64,000 nt of DNA from an uncultured Eubacteriales bacterium (GCA_900546915.1 UREY01000008.1:1-64000); one strand, 5' to 3'; positions 31,373 to 40,831 are shown, counted from the first letter of the stretch. Numbers and translations: made by a program. Notes: generated from the sequence alone by a model not told the origin.

Positions 31373-32971
31373 TCAGTCCAAGAGCTCGTCCTGAAGCTCC
31401 GGGGCCAGGGATTCCAGCAGGGGAAGCGCTTGGGCCTGGGTCCAGGTCCAGCCTCGAAGCCGGGGCTCTTCCCGGGCCTGCAGTGTGACGGCGCCGTTTT
31501 GCTCCGTCACGTAGTAGTATTCCAGGACCCGGTCGGCCAGGACTTCACGGGCTTGGGCGCGAATTTGCGGGTCCTCCGCCTTCAGGAGCCGCGCCAGCTG
31601 GGGAACGGCGCCGTCCGACAGACCGGCCAGGTGGGCCACGTCCACCGTATCCAGTCGGCCGGACAGGTAGGCGTTTACGTTGTAACGGGCGATCTGGGTG
31701 TCCACATCCATCCAGCCGGTCCAGCATCCCACCAGCAGAGCGGCCAAAACGGCGATTTTCATATAGGGAAAGCGGGGCGCTAAAATCCAGACGGCCACGC
31801 AGACCAGGGCGACCGCCACGCAGAGCATGAACAACGAGGTGAGGACCCGGAGCCGGGTCAGACCGAAGGCGCCGATGTACAAGCTCATTTTCGACGCCGC
31901 GCAGGCCGACAACACCAGGGAGAACAGGAGGATAAACAGGCAGAGAACCCGGGTGAGGACCGGCACGTTGGGATCCCGGCGGATCCGGCACAGGGACACC
32001 AGGACGATGAGCAGATTGATGCCGCACAGAGCGGCCATTTCGAAGAAGCCTCTGCGGGCATATTCCGCCGGGGTGAAGCCCTGGGGCAGGATGCCGCCGA
32101 AGGCGCTGAAGAAATAGGCCAGCTGGGAGACCAGATACAGCAGATAGAAAAAGGATACCGCCGCCAGAAAGGTGTTCAGCGTCACCGGGGAGAACCCTCC
32201 GGCCGGAGCGGGCCGGGGCTCCGGCTCCTGGTCCTGCGCCAGGGCCACAGGCCGGGCGTAGACGGGCAGAAACAGGAGAAAGCCGAACAGAACGGTGACG
32301 ATGAGCTCGGAGGCGTCTGCCAGGATGGTTTTTCCCATCAGGCCCTCGAAGGCGGCGTCGGAGCGGATGAGCAGGGGCAGAATGATGACGAGGGCCGGAA
32401 TGGACAGCAGCAGGCCCAAGAGCACGCCGCCGACGCGCCGCCGCTGGGGACCGTCGGGGGTTTGCTTGGTGAACAGGCCCCGTAAGGCGGGCGCGATTTG
32501 GGGGTAAGGCTCCGCCAGCAGAGCCCGGCCGGCTCCGGCCAGGGAAATGAGACGGCCCGCCGGATAGGAAGAAGCCCACACCGTTTGGCTCAGGCCCAGC
32601 AGGTAAGCGGTCATGGCCAGGAGCAACAGGAAAAACTTCACAAAGTCGTCGCTGCTGCGGGCCAAGGAGGCGGTCAGGATCAGACCGGCTGCCAGGCAGG
32701 CCAGGGGGTACCAGGACACGCGCCGGACCCGAAGCAGAAGGTAGACGGCGGTGACGGTGAAAATGCCGCAAATTCCCAGGGCGCAGCCCAGGCGGAGGCC
32801 GCTGTACAACAGGCTGTTGGCCGTCAGGAGGGATAAGACGGCCAACACAAGGGCCAGGGCCAGCTCCCTGCCGCCGGTGGGCAGGGCCGGAGCAGGGGGA
32901 AGGGGCGGACGGGGCTCCGCCGGGGGCAGGTCGGAGGTATAGGGGTTGTTCTCATAGGGACTGGATTTCAC
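31373..32971 (-). CDS. DUF4173-family polytopic membrane protein
   Basis: This 532-residue protein has a Pro-rich cytoplasmic N-terminus, about eleven to thirteen hydrophobic segments, and a hydrophilic C-terminal tail (about 440-532). The layout and the SLCRIRRDP and ARYNVNAYL stretches fit DUF4153/DUF4173 proteins, whose function is unknown. The GTG at 32971 is 7 bases after AGGAGG and overlaps the XRE regulator stop. It is the third gene of a DUF2975-XRE-DUF4173 operon. Confidence 0.75.
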   Translation of the reverse strand: MKSSPYENNPYTSDLPPAEPRPPLPPAPALPTGGRELALALVLAVLSLLTANSLLYSGLRLGCALGICGIFTVTAVYLLLRVRRVSWYPLACLAAGLILTASLARSSDDFVKFFLLLLAMTAYLLGLSQTVWASSYPAGRLISLAGAGRALLAEPYPQIAPALRGLFTKQTPDGPQRRRVGGVLLGLLLSIPALVIILPLLIRSDAAFEGLMGKTILADASELIVTVLFGFLLFLPVYARPVALAQDQEPEPRPAPAGGFSPVTLNTFLAAVSFFYLLYLVSQLAYFFSAFGGILPQGFTPAEYARRGFFEMAALCGINLLIVLVSLCRIRRDPNVPVLTRVLCLFILLFSLVLSACAASKMSLYIGAFGLTRLRVLTSLFMLCVAVALVCVAVWILAPRFPYMKIAVLAALLVGCWTGWMDVDTQIARYNVNAYLSGRLDTVDVAHLAGLSDGAVPQLARLLKAEDPQIRAQAREVLADRVLEYYYVTEQNGAVTLQAREEPRLRGWTWTQAQALPLLESLAPELQDELLD

Positions 32972-33183
32972 ACAGATTCCTCCTCTCGGTATTCCAAAAT
33001 GTCCCCGGGCTGGCAGCCCAGGGCCTTGCATATGGCGTCCAGGGTGCTGAAGCGGATGGCCTTGGCCTTCCCGGTTTTCAAAATAGACAGGTTGGCCTGG
33101 GTGATGCCCACCTGCTCGGCCAGCTCCTGGGAGCTGATGCGCCTGTGGGCCATGACGATGTTTAAGTTTACATAAATAGCCAT
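32968..33183 (-). CDS. XRE-family (Cro/CI-like) regulator, YozG type
   Basis: This 71-residue protein is a single helix-turn-helix domain (RRISSQELAEQVGITQANLS, then LDAICKALGCQPGDIL). It is the size of YozG-type regulators that accompany DUF2975 membrane proteins. The ATG at 33183 is 6 bases from AGGAG. It lies 9 bases after the DUF2975 stop and overlaps the next start. It probably controls its own operon; the target site is not identified. Confidence 0.85.
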   Translation of the reverse strand: MAIYVNLNIVMAHRRISSQELAEQVGITQANLSILKTGKAKAIRFSTLDAICKALGCQPGDILEYREEESV

Positions 33184-33192
33184 ACCCAACTC

Positions 33193-33639
33193 CTATATGG
33201 TGAGATCGTTTTCTTCCCGCAGCCGGGTGGCGGCGTCCATCACGTTGGCGACCACCGCGATGACCAGGCAGAGAAAGGCCATGATCAGGGTGACGAAGAG
33301 CAGCGGCGGGTACAGAAAGGCGCAGAGGAAGCAGATCAGGCTGACGGCCCCGCAGTGATAAATCAGGCGGCGGATGCTCCGGACGTTGGCCTGCAAAAAT
33401 ACCTGCCCCCGGCGAATGCGGCGCAGAAGCCGGTCCAGATCGGCCAGGGCCAGGCCGGTGGGAATCAGGCAGAGATAATACCCGGCCAGAATGGCGCTCT
33501 GTCCGGCGGGAGTCAACAAGCGGAGCCGGCCGTACCAGGAGACAGCCTCCGGCATCCAACAGGCCAGCACCAGAAGCAGTCCGGCGACGGTCCGGCCCGC
33601 CCAGAGACAGACGGTGGCGGAGGGGTGTTTGGTTGGCAT
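33193..33639 (-). CDS. DUF2975-family membrane protein
   Basis: This 148-residue protein has four predicted membrane helices, the classic DUF2975 layout, with a basic loop (LLRRIRRGQVFLQANV) between the second and third helices. DUF2975 genes usually sit beside a small XRE regulator, as here, but their function is unknown. AGGAGG is 8 bases before the ATG. It heads the operon driven by the promoter at 33675-33703. Confidence 0.8.
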   Translation of the reverse strand: MPTKHPSATVCLWAGRTVAGLLLVLACWMPEAVSWYGRLRLLTPAGQSAILAGYYLCLIPTGLALADLDRLLRRIRRGQVFLQANVRSIRRLIYHCGAVSLICFLCAFLYPPLLFVTLIMAFLCLVIAVVANVMDAATRLREENDLTI

Positions 33640-33674
33640 GAAATAACCTCCTGTGTGGAAGATGGATTGCTCCC

Positions 33675-33703
33675 ATGATATACCCGGATTTATCGTTTGT
33701 CAA
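33675..33703 (-). promoter_or_regulatory. Promoter of the DUF2975-XRE-DUF4173 operon
   Basis: On the minus strand TTGACA (33698-33703), 17 bases and TATCAT (33675-33680) form a strong promoter about 36 bases upstream of the DUF2975 start. Confidence 0.8.
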
Positions 33704-33820
33704 TAAAAATTTTCTCAAAATCAATAAATAGCCGCCTGGGATGGTGTGGAGGGTCCGGCGCTGCCGGGGAGTCCCGGCAGACATTCAACCGCCTGGGTGT
33801 GACGGAAAACGGCAAAATCG

Positions 33821-33849
33821 TTGCAATTTCTCCTGCTCCATGGTACAAT
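33821..33849 (+). promoter_or_regulatory. Promoter of the DUF2207-like gene
   Basis: TTGCAA (33821-33826), 17 bases and TACAAT (33844-33849) lie about 70 bases before the GTG start. Confidence 0.7.
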
Positions 33850-33918
33850 ACTGCAAAAGAACGGATATGTCTTGGAGGCCCTGGGGGCTTTCCCATGGGG
33901 CACGGAAGGAGGGGTTGC

Positions 33919-35613
33919 GTGAGACGGTTTTGGATGGTGTTGCTCTGTCTGCTGCTGTTTGCGCTGCCGGTTTCGGCAGAGGAGACCGGCAACGCCGTTC
34001 AGGTGACGGCCGCCGTTGAGGCGGACGGTTCCTGCCGGATGACGGTGCAGTGGACGTTGCAGCTGCCGGAGCCGGTGCAATCCCTGGCGCTGCCGGTGGG
34101 CGGCGGAGCCGAGGAGGTCACGGTCAACGGCGTGGAGGCCGAGGTGCGTCAAATCGCCGGGCACAGCGCCGTGGTTCTGGAGAGCGAAGCCGGTTTTGCC
34201 GGAGCGCAGTCCTTTGCCCTGGCGTACCGCTTGCCCGATTGTGTCCGGGAGGCCGACGATTGGACCCTGGTCCTTCCCCTCCTGCCGGAGGGGCTGGCCT
34301 ATCCCGTGGAGCGGATGACCTTTCAGGTGACCCTGCCCGGCTCTTTTTCGGAGATGCCCTGCTTTACCAGCGGCTATTATGGAGAGGACATCGACAATTA
34401 TATGACGGTCTCCGTGGAGGACAACGTGATTTCCGGCTCTGTGAATACGGCGCTGCGGGACCAGGAGAGCCTGATTCTCACCCTGGATACCTCGGAGGAG
34501 CTTTTTCCCCGGACCGACCGGACGGGGCGGCTTTTCTCCAAGGTCCGTCCGGCGGCCCTTGCCTTCGGCCTGGCGGCCCTTCTGTATTGGGTGCTGCGGC
34601 TCCGTTGGCGGCTCGGGGCGGTGACGGCCCAGAGCCATGCCCCTGTGGGTGTGGGCCCGGGGGAGGTGCGCTGCCGCCTTTTGGCCGAAAGTCCCGATTT
34701 TCCCCTGATGGTGGTGTCCTGGGCGCAGCTTGGGTATTTGACGATTCACGTCAATCAGGATTGGGCCGTGACGCTGCACAAGCGGATGGATATGGGCAAC
34801 GAACGCAGCGGCTATGAAAACCGCCTGTTCCGGTCGCTGTTCGGCCGGGAGCAGATGGCCGACGGCGCCGGGCCCCGCGTGCAGGCGCTGAGGGCGCAGG
34901 TTGCGGCATCCCGGCCCCGGGTCCGGGGACAATTCCGCCGGAGGGGCGGAAATCCGCTTTGGGCGCGGCTTCTGGGCGCGGGGATGGGGCTGTGCACCGG
35001 CGTGGCCGCAGGAGATCTTCTGGCGCCGGAGGCGGGCTGGCGGATTGCCGTCCTGGCGGCGGCCGGTCTGGTGGGCGCTGTGAGCGCGTGGCTGCTCCAG
35101 GGGGGCTTCCGGGGCCTGCTGTCCTGGAACCGGCGTCCCGGCTTTTACGCGTCGGCTGCGGCCTGCGGGCTGCTCCTGCTGGGGCTGTGGGCCGGATGCT
35201 GGGGGCTGGCGTTGCTCTGCTGCCTGGTGCAGTGTCTGCTGGGCCTGCTGACCTTATTCGGAGGCCGGCGCAGCGAGGCGGGGCGGCACACGGTCGCGGC
35301 GCTTTTGGGCCTGCGGCGGTATTTGAAGACGGCGGACCGGAAGCAGCTGCGCCGGATCCTCCGCAAAAATCCGGATTATTACTATGATTTGGCGCCCTAT
35401 GCCCTGGCCCTGGGGGTGGACGGGAAATTTGCCCGGCAGCTGGCCGATACGCGCCTGGCGGGCTGCTCCTGGCTGGTGACGGATTTTCCCCAGGCCGCGA
35501 AAGCGGAGCAGTGGTATCCCCTGCTGCGGCAGGTGACGCGCATTTTGCGCGGCGGCGCGCCGGAGCGCGGAGCGGCTCCGTCTGCCCGGCGCTCCCAAAA
35601 AGCGCGACTGTAG
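33919..35613 (+). CDS. DUF2207-like membrane protein
   Basis: This 564-residue protein has a signal peptide (about 1-20, ending PVSAEE) and a large beta-rich extracytoplasmic domain (about 25-200). A single membrane helix (about 210-230), a cytoplasmic region and further helices (about 350-450) follow. This matches the DUF2207 architecture; function unknown. The GTG at 33919 lies 5 bases after AAGGAGGGG. A longer frame starting upstream of the promoter is rejected. The TraX-like gene lies 24 bases downstream. Confidence 0.7.
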   Translation: MRRFWMVLLCLLLFALPVSAEETGNAVQVTAAVEADGSCRMTVQWTLQLPEPVQSLALPVGGGAEEVTVNGVEAEVRQIAGHSAVVLESEAGFAGAQSFALAYRLPDCVREADDWTLVLPLLPEGLAYPVERMTFQVTLPGSFSEMPCFTSGYYGEDIDNYMTVSVEDNVISGSVNTALRDQESLILTLDTSEELFPRTDRTGRLFSKVRPAALAFGLAALLYWVLRLRWRLGAVTAQSHAPVGVGPGEVRCRLLAESPDFPLMVVSWAQLGYLTIHVNQDWAVTLHKRMDMGNERSGYENRLFRSLFGREQMADGAGPRVQALRAQVAASRPRVRGQFRRRGGNPLWARLLGAGMGLCTGVAAGDLLAPEAGWRIAVLAAAGLVGAVSAWLLQGGFRGLLSWNRRPGFYASAAACGLLLLGLWAGCWGLALLCCLVQCLLGLLTLFGGRRSEAGRHTVAALLGLRRYLKTADRKQLRRILRKNPDYYYDLAPYALALGVDGKFARQLADTRLAGCSWLVTDFPQAAKAEQWYPLLRQVTRILRGGAPERGAAPSARRSQKARL

Positions 35614-35637
35614 ATCATTGGAAAAGGAGAGAGAACC

Positions 35638-36417
35638 ATGGGGGGAGAAAAAGCCGCCCGGCTGCGGAGCCGGGGCTCCAAACGACGCATCAGCACGGAT
35701 ATTTTAAAAATCATCGGCCTTTTGCTCACGGTGGACGGCACCGTGGGGGCGGCTCTGCTGCAGAATAGCTTCCTGTCGGCGGAGGGGAATCTGTCTCAAT
35801 TTGAGCAGCTTCTGAGGATTTTTCAGACCGGCCAGCAAAGCGCCGGGATGGCGGCTTGGGCGGTGGTCAGCAATTGCCTGGCCTCCATTGCCTGGCCGAT
35901 TTTCGCCTATCTTGCCGTGGAGGGCCTGCGCAATACCTCCAGCTTTCCCCGCTATGCCCTGCGGCTGCTGGTGACGGCGGTGGTCAGTGAGGTGCCGTAT
36001 GATCTGGTGATGTCCGGCAAGTGGGTGGACTGGTCCAGTCAAAATTTCCTCTTTTCGCTGCTCATCGGCTTGGTGATGCTGTATGTGGCCCAGGAGGTGG
36101 GGGAGAGCCGGGAGAAATCCGGCGCCCTTCGGGTCGCCCTGCTGGTGGGAGCTGTGCTGTGGACCTTTTTGATTCAGAGCCAGCTGGGCATTTTGGTGGT
36201 TCTGTCCATGGCGGTGATGTATTACCTGTCGGAGCACCGGGGGTGGAGAGATCTCCTGGTCGCCCTGCTGGGCCTGGCGACGGTCCCGGCCTCCCTGGGC
36301 GTTTTGCTGATTCACTTCCACAAAGAGGGCCCGTGTATGCTCCCCAAATGGTTCTACTATTTGGCCTACCCGCTGCAGCTGTTGATTGTGGGCTTGGCGT
36401 GCCGCTTTTTGGTGTGA
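35638..36417 (+). CDS. TraX-family membrane protein
   Basis: This 259-residue polytopic protein has about seven hydrophobic segments and TraX-family marks: LKIIGLLLTVD near the start, WPIFAYLAVEG near 100, and SEVPYDLV followed by QNFLFSLLIGL. TraX acetylates F pilin, but most Firmicutes homologues lie outside conjugation loci and may be membrane acyltransferases. No other conjugation gene is nearby. AAAGGAG precedes the ATG. Confidence 0.8.
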   Translation: MGGEKAARLRSRGSKRRISTDILKIIGLLLTVDGTVGAALLQNSFLSAEGNLSQFEQLLRIFQTGQQSAGMAAWAVVSNCLASIAWPIFAYLAVEGLRNTSSFPRYALRLLVTAVVSEVPYDLVMSGKWVDWSSQNFLFSLLIGLVMLYVAQEVGESREKSGALRVALLVGAVLWTFLIQSQLGILVVLSMAVMYYLSEHRGWRDLLVALLGLATVPASLGVLLIHFHKEGPCMLPKWFYYLAYPLQLLIVGLACRFLV

Positions 36418-36536
36418 GGCTTCCGGCCCGGGCGGTTCTTGGGAGCGGGGCGGCGCTTCAGCCCCGGCGCAAAGACCTGTGCCGGGGCTGTGTGGGCGTA
36501 GACGGAAGACATATGCTGTTCAAAGGAGAGATGAGG

Positions 36537-37028
36537 ATGTTTCGTGATATGCGCAGAGGCCGTCAGGCGTTGTCGCCGGAGGCCTGCAGGGAGATTTTAC
36601 ACCGGGGGACCTCCGGCGTTTTGGCGCTTTCCGGGGACGGCGGCTATCCCTACGCAGTTCCCATCAGCTATGTGTTCGATGGAGCCAAGCTGTATTTTCA
36701 CTGCGCCAAGTCCGGCCATAAGCTGGACGCCGTAAGGAGAAATCCGAAGGCCTCTTTTTGCGTCGTGGATCAGGATCAGATTGTCCCGGAGCGGTATACC
36801 ACGTATTACCGCAGCGTCATTGCCTTCGGCGTCATGCGGATTTTGGAGGACGACGGGGAAAAACGCGCCGCGGTGGAAAAGCTGGCGGTGAAATATGCCC
36901 CGGAGGACAGCGCCGCCCACCGGGAGGACGCCGTTTGCCGGAGCTGGGCGGGGCTGTGTATGCTGGAGATGGAGATAGAGCGCCTCACGGGGAAGGAAGC
37001 CGTGGAGCTGGTGGAAAAGCCGGTCTGA
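36537..37028 (+). CDS. Pyridoxamine 5'-phosphate oxidase-like flavoprotein (NimA type)
   Basis: This 163-residue protein has the split-barrel FMN-binding fold of the NimA family. Typical marks are MRRGRQALS, GYPYAVPISYVF, LYFHCAKSGHKLDAV and VIAFGVMRIL. Some Nim proteins reduce 5-nitroimidazoles to harmless amines; most chromosomal copies are untested. The ATG at 36537 is 8 bases from AAGGAG; an in-frame ATG at 36531 is closer and less likely. Confidence 0.8.
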   Translation: MFRDMRRGRQALSPEACREILHRGTSGVLALSGDGGYPYAVPISYVFDGAKLYFHCAKSGHKLDAVRRNPKASFCVVDQDQIVPERYTTYYRSVIAFGVMRILEDDGEKRAAVEKLAVKYAPEDSAAHREDAVCRSWAGLCMLEMEIERLTGKEAVELVEKPV

Positions 37029-37150
37029 TTGCGCGCCGGGATTTCCTCCGGCTTCCGGGGCAGGTCTGGATTTCACAAAAGGAAACGAGGAAAAATAGGA
37101 AAAGGGCCCTGTTGCAGCGTGGACATTTCGGAAATTTTGCCGAATATTTT

Positions 37151-37188
37151 AGCGGGAGAAACCACGAGTTTTCGTGATTCCTCCCGCT
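37151..37188. terminator. Hairpin between convergent genes
   Basis: An 8-bp stem (37151-37158 with 37181-37188) encloses a 5-bp inner stem (37163-37167 with 37172-37176). It separates the NimA-like gene from the convergent htrA gene. T runs are weak on both sides. Confidence 0.5.
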
Positions 37189-37264
37189 ATTTCTAACTTT
37201 TAGAAAAGGTAGCTTGGCAACAGGCCCCTTGGTTTTATGAAAAGCGCGCCGCCCGGGTAAGCCG

Positions 37265-38563
37265 CTACCGGCCCGCCTCCTGCAGGATCACGTCCGCAGT
37301 CAGCTGTCGGCCGGACCGGTAGAGGATCAAATTGACGGTGTCCCCGACGGAGAAGCCGCCCAGGGCGGCGGTGAGATCGTCCTCTGAGGTGACCCGGTAC
37401 CCGCTGACGCTGAGAATGACGTCGCCGCTGCGGAGGCCTGCGGACCAAGCGTTGGAGCCCTCGTCCACATCGGTGACGTATAACCCGTCGGGTACGTTGA
37501 AGTAAAGCCGGTACTGCAAATCCGGCACGGTGATTTCCACGCCCAGGGACGGACGGCCCGGTACGTAGCCGGTTTCAATCAGCTGATCGATCACTTCCTT
37601 GGCGACATGGATGGGAATGGCAAACCCCAGGCCTTCCACCACGGCGTTGCTGGAATAGCCGCCGATTTTGGCGGTGTTGATGCCGATGACCTGGCCGTAG
37701 CAGTTGATCAGCGGCCCGCCGGAGTTGCCCTCGTTCAGAGCGGCGGTGGTTTGAATCAGGGTCAGCGTCCGGCCCTGGATGGTGAGGTTGCGGTTGATGG
37801 CGGAGATGATTCCCTCGGTCATGGTTCCCCGCAGCTCGATGCCCAGGGGGTCGCCGATGGCGGCGACGGCGTCGCCCACCTGGGCCTGGGAGGAGTCGCC
37901 GAATTCGGCGGCCGTCAGATTTTCCCCGTCGATGTGCAGGACGGCCAAGTCGCTGGCGCTGTCCTTTCCCACCAATTGCGCGTCGTACACGCGCTCATCG
38001 GATAAGGTGACGGTGAGATGGTAGGCGTCGTCCACCACGTGGCAGTTGGTGATGATATAGCCGGATTGGGACATGACGATGCCCGAGCCGTAAGAGCTCC
38101 CGTCCGCCTGGGAGGCGGTGATGGATACCACCGAGGGACTGACCTTCCGATAGATCTCCTGGAGGGAGAGCCCGCCGGACTGGAGCGGGTTGGCCACGGC
38201 CTCCGGCGTCTCGGAGATGAGCAATTCGGTGTCGTCGTCCTGGGCGCCGGTTGCCTCCAGGATCTGCGGTTCCGGCTCGGTGGATTCCGAGGGCTGCGTT
38301 GCGGCCGGTGTGGTGGGGTCGGCCTGTTGGGGGACGTCCTCCGTCTCCTGGGGGGGGACGGCGGGGTCCAGGTTCATGAGGACGGCGCCTCCTGTGAGAC
38401 CGCCGAAGAAAATGCAGGCCAAAAGCGCTGCCGCCACCCAACCGCCGTGGTTTTTCGGGGGGCGGGTATTCCCTGTTTCATAGAAACCGTTGAACCGCTC
38501 CTCCTGGGTTTGGGAGAAAGGTGTATACTCCGGCTCCAACGGGTTTTTATCGTCATGGAACAT
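37265..38563 (-). CDS. htrA: HtrA-like membrane-anchored serine protease with PDZ domain
   Basis: This 432-residue protease has a cytoplasmic N-terminus, one membrane helix (about 42-64), an acidic Pro/Thr-rich linker (about 65-130), and a trypsin-like domain. Catalytic residues are His175 (TNCHVV), Asp205 (SDLAVL) and Ser281 (GNSGGP). A PDZ domain follows (about 335-425). It degrades or refolds damaged envelope proteins. The ATG at 38563 is 8 bases after GAGG; an ATG two codons upstream is too close. It lies 16 bases after the histidine kinase, suggesting a CssRS-HtrA-like secretion-stress circuit. Confidence 0.92.
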   Translation of the reverse strand: MFHDDKNPLEPEYTPFSQTQEERFNGFYETGNTRPPKNHGGWVAAALLACIFFGGLTGGAVLMNLDPAVPPQETEDVPQQADPTTPAATQPSESTEPEPQILEATGAQDDDTELLISETPEAVANPLQSGGLSLQEIYRKVSPSVVSITASQADGSSYGSGIVMSQSGYIITNCHVVDDAYHLTVTLSDERVYDAQLVGKDSASDLAVLHIDGENLTAAEFGDSSQAQVGDAVAAIGDPLGIELRGTMTEGIISAINRNLTIQGRTLTLIQTTAALNEGNSGGPLINCYGQVIGINTAKIGGYSSNAVVEGLGFAIPIHVAKEVIDQLIETGYVPGRPSLGVEITVPDLQYRLYFNVPDGLYVTDVDEGSNAWSAGLRSGDVILSVSGYRVTSEDDLTAALGGFSVGDTVNLILYRSGRQLTADVILQEAGR

Positions 38564-38579
38564 AAGCATAGCCTCGCAA

Positions 38580-40022
38580 TTACAAGCTGTTTACCTCGGT
38601 CAGAGTGAAGGTGAATTCGGTTTTTCCATCCCGGCTGGTGACGGAAATATCTTCACCGTGACTGCAGATGATGGTTTTTACGATATACAGGCCCAGGCCC
38701 CAGCCGTCCCGGTTGAGACTCCGGCTCTTGTCGATTTTATGAAACCGGTCGAATACCAGGGGGAGCTCCTCCGGGGGAATGGTGTCGCCGGTGTTGGAGA
38801 CGGAGACGTATACCTTACTCCCGGACTCCCGAAGACTCAGCCCCAGCTGCCCGCCCGGGGTGCAGAATTTGACCGCGTTGTCGATCAGGTTATAGACCAC
38901 CTGGGTCACGGCGTCCAGCTCCCCCAGGGCGTAAACGGGGTATTCCGGGAAGTCGACGGCCACCTGAAGGGCCTTGTCGTTGATTTTCTGCTCGAAGGTG
39001 ATGAGCACCTGCCCCAGACACTCGGACACGTCGAAGCGCACCATTTTGTCCGGGGGAATGCCCTGGTCCTGGAGCCGGGATACCTCCAGCATGCTGCGCA
39101 CCAGACGGCTCAGGCGTTTTACCTCGTCGGAGACCAGGGTGAGGTACTGCCGCCGCTTTTCCGGCGGAATGGTGCCGTCCAAAATGCCGTCTACATAGCC
39201 GCCGATGGTGGTCATAGGCGTCTTCAGCTCGTGGCTGACGTTGGCGACGAACTCCTGGCGCTGGTACTCGCTCTGCTCCAGAGAGGAGGCCATATTGTTA
39301 AACGCCACGGCCAGCTCGTCGATTTCCACCGTATTGTCCCCCCCGGTTTCCACCCGGGCCTTGAGATTTCCGTGGCCGAATTCCTTGGCGGCGTTGGCCA
39401 TGGCCTTTAAGGGGCGGCACTGATTTTGGGTGAAGATGGAAATGCACATGACGGTCAGCAGCAGAACAATCAGGGCGACGAATATAAACATCTGGATAAT
39501 CTGGGATAGGATGATCCCCATGCCCCGCACCGGCTCGGAGACCACCACCAGACCGCCCACCGTCCCGTCGGACATCAGGCAGGGCTGGGCCGCCAGATAG
39601 CGCTCGTCGTCGTATACGCCGGTTAGGACGCCGGTACGGAAGTCCTGCCCGGTTTGCAGCGCCTGCTGGACGTAGTCCGGGTCCAGGGTCAGGCCGATGT
39701 GCCGGCACACCAGCTCCTGGCAGGAGCAGGTGACGACCTGCCCGCCGGTGTCGCACACCAGCGCGTCGGTTTGCGCCACCTGGGAGGCAAAGGACAGGTT
39801 CATGTGAAAGGCGAGGGCGACGTCGCTGCCCGCGCCGGAGGAGTACCCGGCGTATTTGGCGGCCAGCTCGGCCACGGCGGCGGCGGTGGCCCGAAGATCC
39901 TCCTCGCGCTCGCCGGTCAAGTAATTTTTCACCAAGGCGCGAAAGGAGGCGCCCATGCCCACCACGGCAACCAGGACAATCAGCGCCGTCACGGAAAACA
40001 GACGGCCGAATGTGGTTTTCAC
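38580..40022 (-). CDS. Sensor histidine kinase with Cys-rich extracytoplasmic domain
   Basis: This 480-residue kinase has membrane helices at about 10-30 and 172-197 flanking a sensor domain. It continues with a HAMP linker (about 198-250), H box SHELKTP with His264, N box (NLIDNAVKF), and G2 (GWGLGLYIVK). The sensor contains Cys90, Cys99, Cys101 and Cys106, an unusual cluster. Its ATG overlaps the response-regulator stop. It is encoded with HtrA, so protein misfolding or redox state at the envelope is a likely signal. Confidence 0.92.
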   Translation of the reverse strand: MKTTFGRLFSVTALIVLVAVVGMGASFRALVKNYLTGEREEDLRATAAAVAELAAKYAGYSSGAGSDVALAFHMNLSFASQVAQTDALVCDTGGQVVTCSCQELVCRHIGLTLDPDYVQQALQTGQDFRTGVLTGVYDDERYLAAQPCLMSDGTVGGLVVVSEPVRGMGIILSQIIQMFIFVALIVLLLTVMCISIFTQNQCRPLKAMANAAKEFGHGNLKARVETGGDNTVEIDELAVAFNNMASSLEQSEYQRQEFVANVSHELKTPMTTIGGYVDGILDGTIPPEKRRQYLTLVSDEVKRLSRLVRSMLEVSRLQDQGIPPDKMVRFDVSECLGQVLITFEQKINDKALQVAVDFPEYPVYALGELDAVTQVVYNLIDNAVKFCTPGGQLGLSLRESGSKVYVSVSNTGDTIPPEELPLVFDRFHKIDKSRSLNRDGWGLGLYIVKTIICSHGEDISVTSRDGKTEFTFTLTEVNSL

Positions 40023-40708
40023 GAGTTGGTCACCTCAAATTTGTACCCCACGCCCCAGACGGTTTTGAGACTCCACTGGTCGGAGACGCCCTCCAGCTTT
40101 TCCCGCAGCCGCTTGATATGGACGTCCACCGTGCGGGAGTCGCCGAAGTAATCGAAGCCCCAGACCTCGTCCAGCAGCTGATTGCGGGTGTAGACCCGGT
40201 TGGGAGAGGAGGCCAGATGAAACAAAAGCTCCATTTCCTTGGGAGGCGTATCGATTTTTTTCCCGTTTACCGTGAGCTCAAAGGCGTCCATATCGATAAT
40301 CAGCCGGTCGAACACCAGCTTATTGGGCTTTTTCTCCACGCTGTTGCCGGAGCGGCGGAGGACGGCCTCGATCCGGGCCAGCACCTCCTTCATCTCAAAG
40401 GGCTTGGTGATGTAGTCGTCGGCGCCGCTTCGCAGGCCGTTTACCTTGTCGGTGGTTTCTCCCTTGGCCGTGAGCATGATGATGGGAGTCTGGCTTTCAG
40501 ACCGAATGGTTTTGCATACGGCCCAGCCGTCCATCACAGGCAGCATCAAATCCAGCAGCACCAGGTCCGGCTTAATGGCGCGGAATTTGGACACCCCCTG
40601 GCCACCGTCGGAGGCGATGGTTACGGCATACCCCTCTTTTTCCAGGTACATCTGCAGCAGCTCCGCGATATTTTTGTCGTCTTCTACAATCAGAACCGAA
40701 ATGGCCAT
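40019..40708 (-). CDS. OmpR-family response regulator of the HtrA operon
   Basis: This 229-residue regulator has receiver residues Asp10/Asp11, phospho-acceptor Asp53 (LDLMLP), Thr80 and Lys102. A winged helix ends in TVWGVGYKFE. The ATG at 40708 follows GGAGG by about 9 bases; a 14-codon upstream extension lacks a site. It leads a three-gene operon: regulator, kinase, HtrA. Confidence 0.92.
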   Translation of the reverse strand: MAISVLIVEDDKNIAELLQMYLEKEGYAVTIASDGGQGVSKFRAIKPDLVLLDLMLPVMDGWAVCKTIRSESQTPIIMLTAKGETTDKVNGLRSGADDYITKPFEMKEVLARIEAVLRRSGNSVEKKPNKLVFDRLIIDMDAFELTVNGKKIDTPPKEMELLFHLASSPNRVYTRNQLLDEVWGFDYFGDSRTVDVHIKRLREKLEGVSDQWSLKTVWGVGYKFEVTNS

Positions 40709-40748
40709 AGTCGGTATTCCTCCGTCTCTCTTGTTCTTTCTCCTATTC

Positions 40749-40754
40749 ATTATA
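40749..40754 (-). promoter_or_regulatory. -10 element of the two-component/HtrA operon
   Basis: TATAAT on the minus strand lies about 40 bases upstream of the regulator start. No clear -35 box is seen at 17 bases, so an activator, possibly self-regulation, may be needed. Confidence 0.45.
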
Positions 40755-40831
40755 TCTGTTTTTTCCCGTTTGGAGTGAACAAATTGTTAAGAGTTCCCGA
40801 GGGATTTGTAAACGCCGGGCCGGAAAGCGTT

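Noticed and set aside
35638..36417. TraX-like gene as evidence of a conjugative element
   Set aside because: No relaxase, type IV secretion or integrase gene is nearby, and TraX-like proteins are common in Firmicutes chromosomes.
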